Of a DNA stretch of 21,252 nt, positions 1 through 7,549 are shown in pieces. The notes beneath the pieces are model-generated. The model ran no database searches. It saw only the letters and a program-made list of their open reading frames with translations, and was not told the DNA's origin. The first letter of the stretch is position 1. Each line of letters opens with the position of its first letter. The position numbers and the translations under genes are program-made. The DNA comes from Sandaracinobacteroides sp041675905 (lineage in GTDB: Bacteria; Pseudomonadota; Alphaproteobacteria; Sphingomonadales; Sphingomonadaceae): contig JBAYSX010000028.1 of NCBI GenBank assembly GCA_041675905.1, forward strand, positions 1 through 21,252, given 5' to 3'.

Positions 1-1
1 G

Positions 2-724
2 TCCGGCGGCGGCGGTGGCGGTGCTAGCAGCGGTCGCAGCGGCGTCTTCGGCGGCGGCGGCGGCGGCGGTTATGGCGGCGGCCGCGACAACCTCGGGGGC
101 GGCGGCGGCCGCTCCGGCGGCGGCGGTGGCGGCGGACGTGGTGGCCCGGCGACGATCCTGGGAACCGCAACCGGCACGGTAAAATTCTTCAATCCGCAAA
201 AAGGCTTCGGCTTCGTGGTGCGGGACGATGGCGGCGAAGATGTCTTCCTGCACATCTCGGCGCTGGAAGCAGCCGGCCTGACGAACATCGCGGAAAACCA
301 GACCATCGAATTCACCCTTTCCGAGCGGAACGGACGTATTTCGGCAACCGACGTGCAAATCGTCGGCGAAACGCTGGAAGTGGTGGATCGCGCGCCACGT
401 CCGCCGCGTGAAGGCGGCTTCGGCGCGCCGCGTGGTGGCGCCGGTTTCGGCGATCGTCCTCCGCGTGCCGGGGGCGGCGGCTTCGGCACTCGCCCGGCGC
501 CTGTAACCGACGGCACCCGCTATGAAGGCACGGTGAAATTCTTCAACGGCCAGAAAGGCTTCGGCTTCATCGCACGCGATGACGGCGGGGCGGACGCTTT
601 CATCCATATCTCGGCGGTGGAACGCGCCGGCCTGTCGGACCTGGGTGAGAATCAGCGTATCGCGTTCGAACTCGAGCTTGATCGCCGGGGCAAACAGGCA
701 GCCGTCAACATCGAGTTGATCTAG
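2..724 (+). CDS. Double cold-shock-domain protein with Gly-rich N-terminus (5' end outside window)
   Basis: Partial gene. The frame is open from base 2 to the TAG at 722-724, with no start codon before 215, and an ATG/GTG near 215 would cut the first domain in half. The visible protein has a poly-Gly head with scattered Arg and Ser (bases 2-150). A first cold-shock domain follows, with RNP1-like KGFGFV and RNP2-like DVFLHIS. After a linker rich in Gly, Arg and Pro comes a second cold-shock domain with KGFGFI and DAFIHIS. Cold-shock domains are single-stranded RNA/DNA-binding beta barrels, and Gly/Arg-rich tails often add nonspecific RNA binding, so an RNA-chaperone role is likely (inference). 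The family call is secure. The full length and true start cannot be seen. Confidence 0.9.
   Translation, partial: SGGGGGGASSGRSGVFGGGGGGGYGGGRDNLGGGGGRSGGGGGGGRGGPATILGTATGTVKFFNPQKGFGFVVRDDGGEDVFLHISALEAAGLTNIAENQTIEFTLSERNGRISATDVQIVGETLEVVDRAPRPPREGGFGAPRGGAGFGDRPPRAGGGGFGTRPAPVTDGTRYEGTVKFFNGQKGFGFIARDDGGADAFIHISAVERAGLSDLGENQRIAFELELDRRGKQAAVNIELI
51..150 (+). repeat. GGC/GGT triplet-rich low-complexity tract coding for poly-Gly
   Basis: Runs of GGC and GGT codons, interrupted by Tyr, Arg, Asp, Asn and Ser codons, encode the glycine-rich head of the cold-shock protein. Such tracts can change length by slippage. The reading frame is intact here. Confidence 0.7.
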
Positions 725-736
725 ACTGATTCGGGG

Positions 737-760
737 CTGGTCAGGGATTTTCCTGACCGG
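737..760 (+). terminator. Possible terminator after the cold-shock gene
   Basis: GGTCAGG at 739-745 pairs with CCTGACC at 752-758 around a six-base loop, and two more pairs (one G-T) extend it to 737-760. The hairpin begins 13 bases after the stop codon. No long T-run follows, so this is a moderate call. Confidence 0.4.
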
Positions 761-807
761 CTCCGCTTCTTGCAGGTCCGGTAGGCCATGGCGATACCGC
801 CTGGACC

Positions 808-835
808 TTGACCCATTCCGGTCAATCCCTAAATA
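808..835 (+). promoter_or_regulatory. Candidate promoter of the suf operon
   Basis: A -35-like TTGACC at 808-813 is followed after 16 bases by a weak -10-like TAAATA at 830-835. A transcript would start near 842, about 40 bases before the first gene. It is supported by position and the good -35. The -10 is poor. Confidence 0.4.
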
Positions 836-850
836 AGACCTAGCCGGTCT
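808..850. promoter_or_regulatory. Two inverted repeats over the suf promoter, candidate Rrf2/IscR-type operators
   Basis: The first repeat is TTGACC (808-813), six bases, GGTCAA (820-825). The second is AGACC (836-840), five bases, GGTCT (846-850). Both carry GAC...GTC half-sites, as in type 1 sites of IscR. The GAC-to-GTC spacing is 8 in the first and 7 in the second; E. coli type 1 sites use 7. The first covers the -35 and the second the likely start of transcription, directly ahead of an Rrf2 gene. Autoregulation by that protein is the simplest reading (inference). Confidence 0.45.
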
Positions 851-883
851 GAATTCGCAGCCGGTGCGATTCGGGAAGACCAT

Positions 884-1321
884 TTGTTGCGACTGTCAAA
901 TCTTGCGGACTATGGCGTGGTCGTCATGACGGCGGCGGCCCATGCCGCCGATACCGGTACGCTGGTGTCTGCGACCGACGTCACCGCGCAAACCGGTATT
1001 CCAGGGCCTACCGTGGCCAAATTGCTCGGACAGCTTGGCCGCGCCGGGTTGCTGCAATCGTGGCGCGGCGTCGCCGGGGGTTTCGGGCTGGCGCGAGACG
1101 CCGCCGACATAAGCCTGGCCGACATTGTCGAGGCCATTGACGGCCCTATTGCTTTAACCCACTGCGCCCGGTCCGAAACGGACTGCGATCTGTCTGATGG
1201 CTGCGCCGTTCGACCGCACTGGGAACCGGTCAACCGCGCCGTTCGCACCGCCTTGTCCGGAGTCAGCCTCGCAACCCTGATTCGGCGGGAACCGGCGGCT
1301 TCCGCGGAGATTTGTGCATGA
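884..1321 (+). CDS. Rrf2-family transcriptional regulator of the suf operon
   Basis: A 145-aa winged-helix protein that probably senses Fe-S status and controls the suf genes behind it. The N-terminus (RLSNLADYGVVVM) and the recognition region near residues 42-72 (PTVAKLLGQLGRAGLL, RGVAGGFGLA) are typical of Rrf2 proteins. Cys94, Cys101 and Cys107 form the cysteine triad expected to hold an Fe-S cluster, as in IscR, though the first gap is one residue longer than in E. coli IscR. Cys144 is extra. The start is TTG 884, with GGGAAG upstream at 873-878; TTG 887 is a close alternative. The stop overlaps the sufB start by four bases (ATGA). It is functionally an IscR/SufR-type regulator; the exact subfamily is not certain. 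Confidence 0.9.
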   Translation: MLRLSNLADYGVVVMTAAAHAADTGTLVSATDVTAQTGIPGPTVAKLLGQLGRAGLLQSWRGVAGGFGLARDAADISLADIVEAIDGPIALTHCARSETDCDLSDGCAVRPHWEPVNRAVRTALSGVSLATLIRREPAASAEICA

Positions 1322-2814
1322 CCACCAATACCACTGAAATGCGCCCCGATGTGCGCAATGCCGAAGCGGAAGGCGCAGTTGCCGACCTCGCCACCTATAA
1401 ATGGGGCTTCACCACCGATGTCGAGCAGGAGTTCGCGCCAAAAGGCCTGAACGAGGACACAGTGCGTTTCATCTCCGCCAAAAAGAATGAGCCGGAGTGG
1501 ATGCTGGAATGGCGGCTGAAGGCCTTTCGCATGTGGGAGACGATGGAGTCGCCGGATTGGGCGAAATTGTCGATCCCGCCCATCGATTATCAGGACGCCT
1601 ATTATTACGCCGCGCCCAAGGCGAAGCCGAAACTGGCGTCGCTGGATGAGGTCGATCCGGAAATTTTGCGCACCTACGAAAAACTCGGTATCCCGATTGA
1701 GGAGCAGAAGGTGCTGGCCGGGGTCGAAGGGGCGCGCAAGGTGGCCGTCGACGCGGTGTTCGACAGCGTTTCCGTCGCGACAACCTTCCGTGCTGAACTG
1801 GAACAGGCAGGCGTCATATTCCTGTCGATTTCGGAAGCAGTCCAGCGGTATCCTGAAATGGTGCGCAAATATCTGGGCACGGTGGTGCCCCCACGCGACA
1901 ATTATTTCGCCTGTCTGAATGCGGCGGTCTTTTCGGACGGCACCTTTGTTTATGTGCCGAAGGGCGTGCGCTGCCCGATGGAATTGTCCACCTATTTCCG
2001 CATCAACGCCGAAAATACCGGCCAGTTCGAGCGGACGCTGATCGTCTGCGAGGAAGAGGCCTATGTCTCGTACCTCGAAGGGTGCACCGCGCCGATGCGC
2101 GACGAAAATCAGTTGCACGCCGCGGTTGTCGAACTGATTGCCGGGACGGACGCCGAGATCAAATATTCGACCGTCCAGAACTGGTACCCAGGCGACGCCG
2201 AAGGCAAGGGCGGAATTTATAATTTCGTTACGAAAAGAGGCCTGTGCCGTGGCGCACGGTCGAAGATTTCATGGACCCAGGTCGAGACAGGTTCGGCCAT
2301 CACCTGGAAATATCCGAGCTGCGTATTATCCGGCGAGGATTCGGTTGGCGAATTTTACTCCGTGGCGCTGACGAATAATTATCAGCAAGCCGACACCGGC
2401 ACCAAGATGATCCATCTGGGCCGGGGCAGCACCTCGACGATCATTTCCAAGGGTATCTCGGCGGGTCGTTCGAACAACAGTTATCGCGGCCTGGTGCGCG
2501 TGGCGGCGACTGCGGAAAATGTGCGCAATTTCACCCAGTGCGACAGCCTGTTGATTGGCGACCGCTGCGGCGCGCATACGATTCCCTATATCGAGGTAAA
2601 GAACCCCTCGGCCCAGATCGAGCACGAAGCGACCACCTCGAAGATCAGCGAAGATCAGAAATTCTACGCCATGTCGCGCGGCCTGTCTTCGGAAGATGCC
2701 GTAGCACTGATCGTCAATGGTTTCTGCCGGGAGGTCTTGCAGCAACTGCCGATGGAATTTGCGGTTGAGGCGCAAAAATTGCTTGGAATTTCGCTGGAAG
2801 GGTCGGTTGGTTGA
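1318..2814 (+). CDS. sufB: Fe-S cluster assembly scaffold protein SufB
   Basis: A 498-aa scaffold subunit of the cytoplasmic SufBCD complex, on which new Fe-S clusters are built. The protein matches SufB throughout. Residues aligned by eye with the E. coli functional ones are Cys256 in YLEGCTAPM, Cys408 in NFTQCDS, and Glu435-His436-Glu437 in QIEHEATTSKI. ATG 1318 is chosen because GGAG at 1306-1309 lies eight bases upstream and because it gives the ATGA overlap with the regulator. A TTG six bases earlier would leave poor spacing. The stop at 2812-2814 overlaps the sufC ATG by one base (TGATG). Confidence 0.97.
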   Translation: MTTNTTEMRPDVRNAEAEGAVADLATYKWGFTTDVEQEFAPKGLNEDTVRFISAKKNEPEWMLEWRLKAFRMWETMESPDWAKLSIPPIDYQDAYYYAAPKAKPKLASLDEVDPEILRTYEKLGIPIEEQKVLAGVEGARKVAVDAVFDSVSVATTFRAELEQAGVIFLSISEAVQRYPEMVRKYLGTVVPPRDNYFACLNAAVFSDGTFVYVPKGVRCPMELSTYFRINAENTGQFERTLIVCEEEAYVSYLEGCTAPMRDENQLHAAVVELIAGTDAEIKYSTVQNWYPGDAEGKGGIYNFVTKRGLCRGARSKISWTQVETGSAITWKYPSCVLSGEDSVGEFYSVALTNNYQQADTGTKMIHLGRGSTSTIISKGISAGRSNNSYRGLVRVAATAENVRNFTQCDSLLIGDRCGAHTIPYIEVKNPSAQIEHEATTSKISEDQKFYAMSRGLSSEDAVALIVNGFCREVLQQLPMEFAVEAQKLLGISLEGSVG

Positions 2815-3554
2815 TGTTGCGGATTGAAAATCTTCGTGCACGGGTGGAAGCGCGGGAAATATTGAAGGGCCTGTCGCTGTCGATCAATGCGGGCGAAGTC
2901 CATGCGATCATGGGGCCGAATGGTTCGGGCAAATCAACGCTATCCTATGTCGTGTCCGGGCGCGAGGGCTATGAAGTTACTGAAGGATCGGTGACGTTCG
3001 AGGGCGAGGATTTGCTGCCGCTGGAAGCGCATGAGCGCGCGGCGCGCGGCATTTTCCTCGGTTTTCAATATCCGGTTGAAATTCCCGGCGTTTCCAATTT
3101 GCTGTTTCTGCGGACAGCCCTGAACGCCCAGCGCCGCGCACGCGGCGAGGCGGAAGTATCGGGCGCGGAATTCATGAAATTGGTGCGTGCGGAATCAGCG
3201 CTGCTCGATCTCGATATGGAAATGCTGAAGCGACCGGTGAATGTCGGATTTTCCGGTGGCGAAAAGAAGCGCAACGAAGCATTTCAGCTCGGCATCCTGC
3301 AGCCGAAGCTGGCCATTCTCGATGAAACCGATTCAGGCCTCGATATCGACGCGCTGCGCGTGGTGGCCGATGGCATCAACCGCTTCCGTTCGCCTGAACG
3401 CGCCGTGCTGCTGATCACCCATTATCAGCGGCTGCTCGATTATGTGCGCCCGGATTATGTGCATGTGCTGTCTGGCGGGCGCATCATTAAAACCGGCGGA
3501 CCGGATCTGGCGTTGCAACTGGAACGCGAAGGCTATGGAGCCATCGCGGCATGA
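2814..3554 (+). CDS. sufC: Fe-S cluster assembly ATPase SufC
   Basis: A 246-aa ABC-type ATPase that powers shape changes of the SufBCD scaffold; it is soluble and not a transporter. Visible motifs are Walker A GPNGSGKST (34-42), Q-loop Gln85, signature FSGGEKK (146-152), Walker B with the SufC-typical LDETDSGLDIDAL (169-181), and the switch His203. ATG 2814 shares its first base with the sufB stop. A GGAAGGG Shine-Dalgarno sequence lies at 2796-2802. The gene ends in a four-base ATGA overlap with sufD. Confidence 0.97.
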   Translation: MLRIENLRARVEAREILKGLSLSINAGEVHAIMGPNGSGKSTLSYVVSGREGYEVTEGSVTFEGEDLLPLEAHERAARGIFLGFQYPVEIPGVSNLLFLRTALNAQRRARGEAEVSGAEFMKLVRAESALLDLDMEMLKRPVNVGFSGGEKKRNEAFQLGILQPKLAILDETDSGLDIDALRVVADGINRFRSPERAVLLITHYQRLLDYVRPDYVHVLSGGRIIKTGGPDLALQLEREGYGAIAA

Positions 3555-4648
3555 CGCTCGCCCTTCCCTCCCCACGCGAAGAGGATTGGCGCTGGGCCGA
3601 CCTCGCCTTCGCGCATGCGCTGGCGGATACCTCGCCGCCAGCCAATGACCCGCTGCCCGATGTTGCCGGGCATTGGCTCGACCTGGATGGCGAACGGCGA
3701 CTGTTCGTGGCTGGCCGTCCGGTGGAGGCGGATATAGCAGCGCCGGAGGCGGACCCCGCTGCACCCGCACATCCGCTGGCCGATCATGCCGCCGCCGTGG
3801 CTCGGGCGGGCACGACGCTGCGCGTGGATGGCGAAGGCGGCCTGCTCCAGTTGCTGCATGTCGGCACCGGTGGCGCGGCGCATGGCGTTACGCGCGTGGT
3901 GCTGGCCCCCGGCGCGCACCTGACGCTGATCGAAACTTTTGCCGATGCGGATGGCGATCACTGGCTGAACCATCGCTTTGACGCCGACCTCGGTGAGGGC
4001 GCAGTGCTGAACCGCATCGTCCGCGTCCGCCATGATCATGGTCTGGTTACGGATCGCGCCTTCGCACGCATAGCCGCGACCGCGCGCTATCATCAATTGC
4101 TGGTCGGTATGGGCCAGGGTGTGTTGCGGGCGGAAACCCATGCCTGGCTTTCCGGCGCGGGTGCGCATGCGGATGTGCATGGCATTCTTCTGGGCAATCA
4201 TAGTTCGGCGCAAGATATCCTGACGCGCGCGGTGCACAGGTCTCCGAATGCGACCTCGGACCAGAAATGGCGGCTGGTCGCGGCGGAACAGGCGAAACTG
4301 TCGATTGCCGGCGGCGTGATGGTGGCGCAGGACGCACAGAAGACCAATGCCGAACAATCGCTTAAAGCGCTGGTGTTTCATCGGACGGCGTCGGCCAATC
4401 TGAAGCCTGAACTGGAGATTTTCGCCGACGATGTGAAATGCGCCCACGGCTGCACGGTGGGTGCGCTGGACAAGGCGGCGCTTTTCTATCTGGAATCGCG
4501 CGGCGTGCCCCCGGCCGAGGCCAAGGTGCTGCTTACCCGCGCGTTCGTCGCCGATGCGCTTGGCGCAGTCGACCATGAAAAACTGGCCAGCCTGCTGGAT
4601 GCGGAAACGCAAGCCTGGCTGGCGACAGCGGCGGAGAAGCGCGCATGA
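3551..4648 (+). CDS. sufD: Fe-S cluster assembly protein SufD
   Basis: A 365-aa partner of SufB in the SufBCD scaffold, somewhat shorter than the E. coli protein. The N-terminus has the SufD-like LPSPREEDWRWADL. The C-terminus carries PELEIFADDVKCAHGCTVG (residues 286-304) and LFYLESRGVP. His299 matches the conserved SufD histidine near the SufB interface. The middle is low in identity, as usual for SufD. It starts at ATG 3551 inside the sufC stop (ATGA) and ends in an ATGA overlap with sufS, so translational coupling is likely. Confidence 0.94.
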   Translation: MTLALPSPREEDWRWADLAFAHALADTSPPANDPLPDVAGHWLDLDGERRLFVAGRPVEADIAAPEADPAAPAHPLADHAAAVARAGTTLRVDGEGGLLQLLHVGTGGAAHGVTRVVLAPGAHLTLIETFADADGDHWLNHRFDADLGEGAVLNRIVRVRHDHGLVTDRAFARIAATARYHQLLVGMGQGVLRAETHAWLSGAGAHADVHGILLGNHSSAQDILTRAVHRSPNATSDQKWRLVAAEQAKLSIAGGVMVAQDAQKTNAEQSLKALVFHRTASANLKPELEIFADDVKCAHGCTVGALDKAALFYLESRGVPPAEAKVLLTRAFVADALGAVDHEKLASLLDAETQAWLATAAEKRA

Positions 4649-5877
4649 CCCTGCCGCTCGCCGCCCACCTCATCCAGCCCCCGAGCCTTCTCGACCTGCG
4701 CGGGGAGTTCCCCGGCATCGGGGAGGAATGGGCCTATCTCGATGGCGCCGCTACAGCGCAAAAGCCGCGCGTTGTGGTCGAAGCCATCACGCGGGCCTAT
4801 GCCGAGGATTATGCGACTGTTCATCGCGGTGTTTATCAACGCTCGTCGCGGATGACGGAGCGCTATGAAGCGGCGCGGGATGCGACATCGCGGTTCATCA
4901 ACGGTGGCGGCGGCGAAGTAATTTTCGTGCGTGGCGCGACGGAAGCCATCAATCTCGTCGCCAACAGCTGGGGCAATGCCCATGTCGGCGCGGGCGATCA
5001 TATCCTGCTGACGCGGCTGGAGCATCATGCCAATATCGTGCCATGGCGGATGCTGGCGGATCGGGTCGGGGCTGTCCTTGATGTTGCGCCACTGACGGCG
5101 GACGGACGCATCGACACGGAAGCGCTGATCGCGCTGATCGGGCCGCGCACAAGGCTGGTGGCGATAGCCCATGTGTCGAATGTGCTGGGATCGGTGGCTG
5201 AGGTCCCGGCGATTGCAGCCGCTGCGCATGCGGTGGGCGCGAAACTGCTGGTTGATGGTTGCCAGGCGACGCCGCGCATCGCTGTCGATATGGTGGAGCT
5301 GGGCGCGGACTTCTACTGTTTTTCCGGGCACAAGCTTTATGGGCCGACGGGCATTGGTGTGCTGTGGGTGAAGGCTGACAGCTTCCAGTCCATGCCGCCA
5401 TGGCAGGGTGGCGGTTCGATGATCGACCGGGTCACGTTCGAGCATATCACCTACCTGAGCGGCCCGCAGCGGTTCGAAGCCGGCACGCCGCATATCGTCG
5501 GAGCCATCGGCCTGCATGCAGCGATGGACTGGGTGGAAAACATTGGCCTTGATGCGCTGGCGAGCCATGAACATGCGCTGCTGGCGATGGCGCGGGCTGA
5601 AATGGCGAACCGCCCTGGCGTCCGGGCGTTCGGCCCCGACGACAGCGCCGGCATCCTGAGCTTTGCCGTCGGTGACATACATCCACATGATGTCGCCACC
5701 ATCCTGGACGAAGGCGGCGTGGCCATCCGCGCCGGTCATCATTGCGCCCAGCCGTTGATGGAGGAACTGGGCGTCAGCGCCACAGCCCGCGCCAGTTTTT
5801 CCGCCCATAATGATGTGGCGGATGTCGAAAGGCTGATGGCCGCCATCGATCGCGTACAGAGGATTTTTGGAGTATGA
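4645..5877 (+). CDS. sufS: Cysteine desulfurase SufS
   Basis: A 410-aa PLP enzyme that removes sulfur from L-cysteine as a persulfide and feeds it to SufBCD. PLP-site features are His128 in LEHHAN, Asp204 and Gln207 in VDGCQATPR, and the Schiff-base Lys230 in FSGHKLYGPTGIGVLW. The persulfide cysteine is Cys367 in RAGHHCAQPLM, the group II (SufS) arrangement. The Cys at 206 sits where many relatives have Ala or Ser. It starts at ATG 4645, overlapping the sufD stop, and ends in ATGA with the next gene. No classic SufE or SufU is visible in the window, so the sulfur acceptor may be encoded elsewhere. Confidence 0.97.
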   Translation: MTLPLAAHLIQPPSLLDLRGEFPGIGEEWAYLDGAATAQKPRVVVEAITRAYAEDYATVHRGVYQRSSRMTERYEAARDATSRFINGGGGEVIFVRGATEAINLVANSWGNAHVGAGDHILLTRLEHHANIVPWRMLADRVGAVLDVAPLTADGRIDTEALIALIGPRTRLVAIAHVSNVLGSVAEVPAIAAAAHAVGAKLLVDGCQATPRIAVDMVELGADFYCFSGHKLYGPTGIGVLWVKADSFQSMPPWQGGGSMIDRVTFEHITYLSGPQRFEAGTPHIVGAIGLHAAMDWVENIGLDALASHEHALLAMARAEMANRPGVRAFGPDDSAGILSFAVGDIHPHDVATILDEGGVAIRAGHHCAQPLMEELGVSATARASFSAHNDVADVERLMAAIDRVQRIFGV

Positions 5878-6329
5878 GCGACCCCACACAAGCGAAACCG
5901 CCGCGTTTCGATGTGGAAATCATTGATACGCCGCCGGAAGTACCCAAAGGCGTTGCGCCCGACCCGCGCCGTCGCGATTATCTGGAAGGCTTTCTGGCGG
6001 AAAAGCCCGCCGAAAGCGAAAACGCCGGGGAAACGCTGGAAGAACGCGTAACGGCGGCGCTGCGCGACATTTTCGATCCGGAAATTCCGGTAAATATTTA
6101 TGATCTCGGCCTGATTTATGGCCTCGAAGTTGATGATGGCCATGTTGTCGTTACCATGACCCTGACGACCCCGCATTGTCCGGTGGCGGAATCTATGCCG
6201 GGCGAGGTGGAAATGCGGGTGCTGGCGGTGCCGGGCGTGGCGACGGCGGAGGTCAATCTCGTCTGGACCCCCCCGTGGGACCCGCAAAAAATGTCGGACG
6301 AGGCGAAACTGGAGCTTGGAATGTTATGA
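5874..6329 (+). CDS. sufT: SufT-like MIP18-family (DUF59) Fe-S assembly protein
   Basis: A 151-aa protein thought to help Fe-S cluster maturation or transfer. Residues 1-50 are a charged, Pro-rich, probably flexible extension. The DUF59/MIP18 fold follows, with DPEIPVNIYDLGLIY (68-82) and TTPHCPVAESMP (98-109). Cys102 is the only cysteine and the conserved one of the family. A Trp/Pro-rich end (VWTPPWDP) is also typical. ATGA overlaps on both sides place it firmly in the suf operon. It is annotated in relatives as a SUF-system assembly protein; the biochemical role is less settled than for SufBCDS. Confidence 0.9.
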   Translation: MSDPTQAKPPRFDVEIIDTPPEVPKGVAPDPRRRDYLEGFLAEKPAESENAGETLEERVTAALRDIFDPEIPVNIYDLGLIYGLEVDDGHVVVTMTLTTPHCPVAESMPGEVEMRVLAVPGVATAEVNLVWTPPWDPQKMSDEAKLELGML

Positions 6330-6685
6330 CGACGCTCGAGAAATCCCGGACCCGCCCTGCCCCGATCACGCTGACGCCGACGGCGGAAGCCCGGATCGCA
6401 ACGCTGATGACGAGCGCCCCGGAAGGCGTTACAGGGGTGCGCCTGTCGACGCCCCGGCGCGGCTGTTCGGGCCTCGCCTATTCCATTGATTATGTGGAGA
6501 CGGCGAATCCGGGCGACGAAGCGGTGGAAACGTCCGCCGGCACGCTTTATGTCGACGGCGGCTCGCTGCTGTATCTGATCGGCTCGGTGATGGACTGGGT
6601 AGAAGACGATTTCACCGCCGGTTTTGTGTTCCAGAACCCGAATGCGACAGGAAGCTGCGGCTGCGGGGAAAGCTTTACTGTGTGA
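6326..6685 (+). CDS. sufA: A-type Fe-S carrier, HesB/IscA family (SufA)
   Basis: A 119-aa A-type carrier that accepts Fe-S clusters from the scaffold and passes them to target enzymes. The three ligand cysteines are Cys47 in RRGCSGLAY and Cys111/Cys113 in SCGCGESF, the hallmark spacing of the family. ATG 6326 is used because it gives the ATGA overlap with the previous stop and the usual family length. The same frame is open further upstream, but that would add about 50 unrelated residues. The stop overlaps the GTG of the next gene (GTGA). Confidence 0.95.
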   Translation: MTTLEKSRTRPAPITLTPTAEARIATLMTSAPEGVTGVRLSTPRRGCSGLAYSIDYVETANPGDEAVETSAGTLYVDGGSLLYLIGSVMDWVEDDFTAGFVFQNPNATGSCGCGESFTV

Positions 6686-7548
6686 CGGAGGCGCCACCCT
6701 TCACATGGACGGGTGAAGTGGATGGCCGATCACCCTTGCTGCTGTCGTCCGCGCACAGTGGCACGCACATGCCAGCGGAATTCCTGCAACATGTCCGTCT
6801 GCCGGTCTCCATTTTACGGCGCATGGAGGATGCGCATGTTCATCGTCTGTTGGCGGATGCGGATGCGCCGTTGCTGGCCGCCACCCACGCGCGCGCGATG
6901 CTGGATCTCAATCGTGCCGGGGATGAATATGATCCGGCGATGTTCATCGGTCGCACCACCCCGCCGCCACGGATCACGGATCGCGTGCGCGCCGGCTTTG
7001 GCGTGATCCCGCGTATCGTCGGGCCGGGGCATGCGATTCATGACGGACGTTTGCCGGTGGAAATTCTCACCAATCGTGTCGGCCGGATGCATCGTCCGTT
7101 CCACAGCACACTCGCCACCGCCCTGTTGCGCATGCGGGAAGTGCATGGATTTGCCGTGCTGCTCGATTGTCATTCGATGCCGGGGATGGGTTCACAAGGC
7201 GTGGACATTGTCATCGGCAATCGCCATGGCGGCAGCGCCGTGCCCGCCCTGTCCGCCTGGCTGCGACAGGAATTCATGTCTACAGGCCTGACGGTTGCGA
7301 TGAACCAGCCCTATGCCGGCGGATATATCACCACGCGCTATGGGCAACCGGAAACCGGGGTGCATGCGGTGCAAATTGAAATAGCCCGCACCCTTTATAT
7401 GGACCAGGAAACGCTGGTCCCCCATGCTGGTTTTGCACCGCTGGCGGCACTGCTGGCGCGGGTGATCCATCGCCTGTTGCGGGCGCTGGAGGGGGAACTC
7501 GCTCCGATGCTTGCGCCCGCAACCGCGTTGCGCGCCGCCGCCGAATAG
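6682..7548 (+). CDS. N-formylglutamate amidohydrolase family protein
   Basis: A 288-aa zinc-dependent amidohydrolase of the FGase family. The best-known members cleave N-formyl-L-glutamate to formate and glutamate in histidine breakdown (HutG type). Visible motifs are SSAHSG (22-27), LDLNRAGDEYD (74-84), LLDCHSMPG (160-168), NQPYAGGY (208-215) and QIEIARTLYM (231-240). His25, Asp162 and His164 are plausible metal or catalytic residues. It starts at GTG 6682, overlapping the sufA stop by four bases, so it is probably translated with the suf genes. No other hut gene is in the window, so the true substrate is open. It ends one base from the convergent MATE gene. Confidence 0.9.
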   Translation: MTEAPPFTWTGEVDGRSPLLLSSAHSGTHMPAEFLQHVRLPVSILRRMEDAHVHRLLADADAPLLAATHARAMLDLNRAGDEYDPAMFIGRTTPPPRITDRVRAGFGVIPRIVGPGHAIHDGRLPVEILTNRVGRMHRPFHSTLATALLRMREVHGFAVLLDCHSMPGMGSQGVDIVIGNRHGGSAVPALSAWLRQEFMSTGLTVAMNQPYAGGYITTRYGQPETGVHAVQIEIARTLYMDQETLVPHAGFAPLAALLARVIHRLLRALEGELAPMLAPATALRAAAE

Positions 7549-7549
7549 G

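Noticed and set aside
215..724. Start of the cold-shock gene at 215
   Set aside because: It would begin inside the first cold-shock domain and lose part of its RNP1 motif. The frame continues open to the window edge.
910..2118. 402-codon minus-strand open frame opposite the Rrf2 and sufB genes
   Set aside because: It lies wholly opposite two secure genes. Its length comes from GC-rich codon structure, it has no ribosome site and its product looks like no known protein.
4486..5889. 467-codon minus-strand open frame opposite sufD/sufS
   Set aside because: It is a shadow of sufS, and its composition (rich in Arg, His, Gln) is typical of antisense frames.
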